Assembly: GCA_964349045.1 (NCBI GenBank)
Contig: CAYGFI010000205.1
Coordinates: 1-7,202, forward strand
DNA: 7,202 nt
Reading direction: 5' to 3'
Source: JACJXF01 sp964349045
GTDB lineage: Bacteria; Bacteroidota; Bacteroidia; Bacteroidales; GCA-2748055
In this document: positions 5,578 to 7,202 of the stretch, in pieces
How the letters are laid out: every line of letters starts with the position of its first letter
Numbering within the stretch: position 1 is the first letter of the stretch
The notes under the pieces: generated by a model
The model's input: the letters and a program-made list of their open reading frames with translations, nothing else
What the model was told of the DNA's origin: nothing
Databases searched by the model: none
Translations under genes and position numbers: made by a program

Positions 5578-7179
5578 TTATTGTTTTATCAGCTTCTGTG
5601 TCTGACGACTTCCATCAATTCCAGTGAAAGTAACGAAATACATTCCACTGCTTAAATCGGCAGTATTGATGGTAGTGTTGCTCTTAGAAGCTAAATTATA
5701 ACTTCTAACAACCTGTCCATGCATGGAGGTGATGGTTACTTTGCTTATTGTAACATTCGTATTGATGAACAGTTCGTTGTTTACCGGGTTAGGATACATC
5801 TGAACTTTTCCAGTAAATTTATTTTCACGGACTGTAACTGCCGGATTCGGATCATTGTTTAGCAAAATATCATCGAAATAAATTTCGATGTCCGCAGTAA
5901 GTGTTAAAGGATCCTCAAAATCCGGCATGAAAACGATCTTGGTATAATTACCTGTGGCAGCCGAGAAGTCAAAAACCATATCTTCCCAACCTTCAGTAAT
6001 AGTCTGGGGATTCATAGAGGCCACTTCGAAATCCGGACCTTCAATCTTGAATTTAACAGGGCTGATCCGTGGTTTCCAAACCTTAACATGAACGTATTTG
6101 TTGGTAGTGAAATCCACTGGAATTTCCAGGGTGCCATAAAAACCTCCCCATGGCTGACTGTCGAAGTTGCGTACGTATTTTACAACGTAGTCACTGTTAT
6201 TGAGACTTGTTTTATAGGGATTTGGAACAACCATTAAAGAACCATTGGTACCTCCTTCCATAATATTCATTTTCAGGCTTTCAAAGTTTTCAAATACAAC
6301 TTTCTCATCACTTGTCTGAGATACGACTCCATCAACTCCAAATTTATATACTACATCCATACTTCCTTTAACGGACAGAGTACGGTCTCCTCCCGGGGCG
6401 CTATCACCGCCGCCCCATCCTGCACCTTTAAAAAATTTAAAAGCAATCAGTCCGTCGGATAAATTCATGGTGATGGAATAAATCTTATCTCCATCCGGGT
6501 CAAGCATCAGGTTATTGGCATTTGTGCCGGGCTCAGGCCAGCTACCGTGAATACCGCCAATAGCGCCTGAAATATACACCAGGTCACCTGAAACAAGGCC
6601 GGCATCGGTCATGTCAACATGGATTTCCTGTTCAGGAATACCCATTGGATTAGGATCATTGTTCACTACGAAATCATCGAAATAAATCGTAATATCTTCG
6701 GTCAATGTTAATGGATCTTCAAAATCCGGCATAAATGCAATAGTTGGATATGTACCTGTTTTTTCACTAAAATCAAATACGATGTCTTCCCACTGGTTGA
6801 TTAAGGTCTGGGGATTTTTGCTAGCTATTTCAAGTGTTCCTGCGGCGCCGCCTTCAAGTTTGAATTTGATCGGGGAGATTCGTGATTTCCATACCTTAAC
6901 ATGAACAAACTTGTTCGTGGTCACATCAACCACACTGGGCAGAGTTGACCAAAAACCTCCCCAGGGAACACCGTCCTTATCACGGACAAATTCCACTACA
7001 GAGGAACTGGGATTAATTCCTGTTGGATCAGGATTAGGAACAACAGTTAAGGAACTCAGGTCTTCAGCTCCACCTGCCATCAGGTTCATTTTGATACTTT
7101 CATAGTCTTCCATGATTTGAGCCATAGAAAAACCTGTAAAAGTAAATACCATCATAATAATAAGAGTAAATTTTCTCAT
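5578..7179 (-). CDS. T9SS-exported protein with duplicated binding-type module
   Basis: A 533-residue protein with a signal peptide (1-20, ending GFSMAQ). Module A1 (24-178) and module A2 (297-446) are copies of one another, and a T9SS type A sorting domain (about 452-533, opening KVQMYPNPVNNEL) closes it. Both modules share VVPNP, PWGGF, VHVKVWK, RISP.KFK, NPQT, FMPDFEDPLTLT and IYFDD followed by NNDPNP, and look like jelly-roll carbohydrate-binding sandwiches. Between them (about 185-285) is a different domain, with DLVYISGAIGGIHGSWPEPG and LIAFKFFKGAGWGG, resembling starch-binding E-set/CBM-like folds that describe loads on glucan. No catalytic domain is visible. The ATG at 7179 follows an A-rich leader without Shine-Dalgarno; the promoter is outside the window. 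A surface polysaccharide-binding role next to the glycosidase-like gene is an inference. Confidence 0.8.
   Translation of the reverse strand: MRKFTLIIMMVFTFTGFSMAQIMEDYESIKMNLMAGGAEDLSSLTVVPNPDPTGINPSSSVVEFVRDKDGVPWGGFWSTLPSVVDVTTNKFVHVKVWKSRISPIKFKLEGGAAGTLEIASKNPQTLINQWEDIVFDFSEKTGTYPTIAFMPDFEDPLTLTEDITIYFDDFVVNNDPNPMGIPEQEIHVDMTDAGLVSGDLVYISGAIGGIHGSWPEPGTNANNLMLDPDGDKIYSITMNLSDGLIAFKFFKGAGWGGGDSAPGGDRTLSVKGSMDVVYKFGVDGVVSQTSDEKVVFENFESLKMNIMEGGTNGSLMVVPNPYKTSLNNSDYVVKYVRNFDSQPWGGFYGTLEIPVDFTTNKYVHVKVWKPRISPVKFKIEGPDFEVASMNPQTITEGWEDMVFDFSAATGNYTKIVFMPDFEDPLTLTADIEIYFDDILLNNDPNPAVTVRENKFTGKVQMYPNPVNNELFINTNVTISKVTITSMHGQVVRSYNLASKSNTTINTADLSSGMYFVTFTGIDGSRQTQKLIKQ
5842..6291 (-). repeat. 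Second copy (A2) of the intragenic duplication
   Basis: Encodes residues 297-446, from ENFESLKMN to NNDPNP. Aligned by eye with the first copy, about 97 of some 150 positions are identical, with gaps of two and three residues. Identity is highest over the FMPDFEDPLTLT block and the VHVKVWK.RISP block. Confidence 0.85.
6646..7110 (-). repeat. First copy (A1) of the intragenic duplication
   Basis: Encodes residues 24-178, from EDYESIKMN to NNDPNP. It is slightly longer than A2, by small insertions after the opening helix-like segment and before the IAS/VAS strand. Nucleotide similarity to the second copy is patchy with many third-position changes, so the duplication is not recent. Confidence 0.85.
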
Positions 7180-7202
7180 GATTTAATTTGTTTGGTTAAT
7201 AT

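Overview
The window looks like chromosomal DNA of a member of the Bacteroidota, most likely a Bacteroidales-type environmental lineage. Three things point there. Two large secreted proteins end in type IX secretion (T9SS) type A sorting domains. Several other genes belong to families common in this phylum (tRNA_anti-like OB fold, YceI, DUF5777, DUF2141, OmpA with a short N-terminal anchor). Starts are preceded by A-rich leaders rather than Shine-Dalgarno sequences. The DNA is moderately AT-rich. I found no tRNA, rRNA, CRISPR array, insertion sequence or phage gene.

Layout, left to right: (a) 1-105, the 3' end of an unrecognised plus-strand gene, followed by a perfect 13-bp hairpin (214-256) that can terminate from both sides and an array of eight degenerate 8-bp repeats (290-353). 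(b) A minus-strand group: a remnant of a DUF5777 beta-barrel gene (1548-1829), a YceI-family periplasmic protein (986-1537), and a membrane-anchored tRNA_anti-like OB-fold protein (350-814). (c) A divergent plus-strand pair: a membrane-anchored OmpA-domain protein (1928-2434) and a small membrane/coiled-coil protein (2441-2710), closed by a strong terminator (2743-2789). (d) A plus-strand DUF2141 gene (2941-3381) preceded by, and overlapping, a 28-codon ORF that looks like an orphan signal peptide (2862-2948). (e) Two large minus-strand genes for T9SS-exported proteins. The first (3406-5397) has a carbohydrate-binding-like sandwich followed by an alpha-helical domain that resembles six-hairpin glycosidases. 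The second (5578-7179) has two copies of a ~150-residue module flanking a starch-binding-like domain. A 15-bp terminator hairpin (5525-5561) separates them.

Functionally, the right half suggests a secreted polysaccharide-interacting pair: one protein with a possible catalytic helical barrel, the other apparently all binding modules. The left half is cell-envelope housekeeping. I do not see a clear new multi-gene system. The points most worth a second look are the 8-bp repeat array, the gutted DUF5777 gene beside an intact YceI gene, the orphan signal-peptide ORF fused by overlap to DUF2141, and the duplicated module in the last gene together with its glycosidase-like neighbour.
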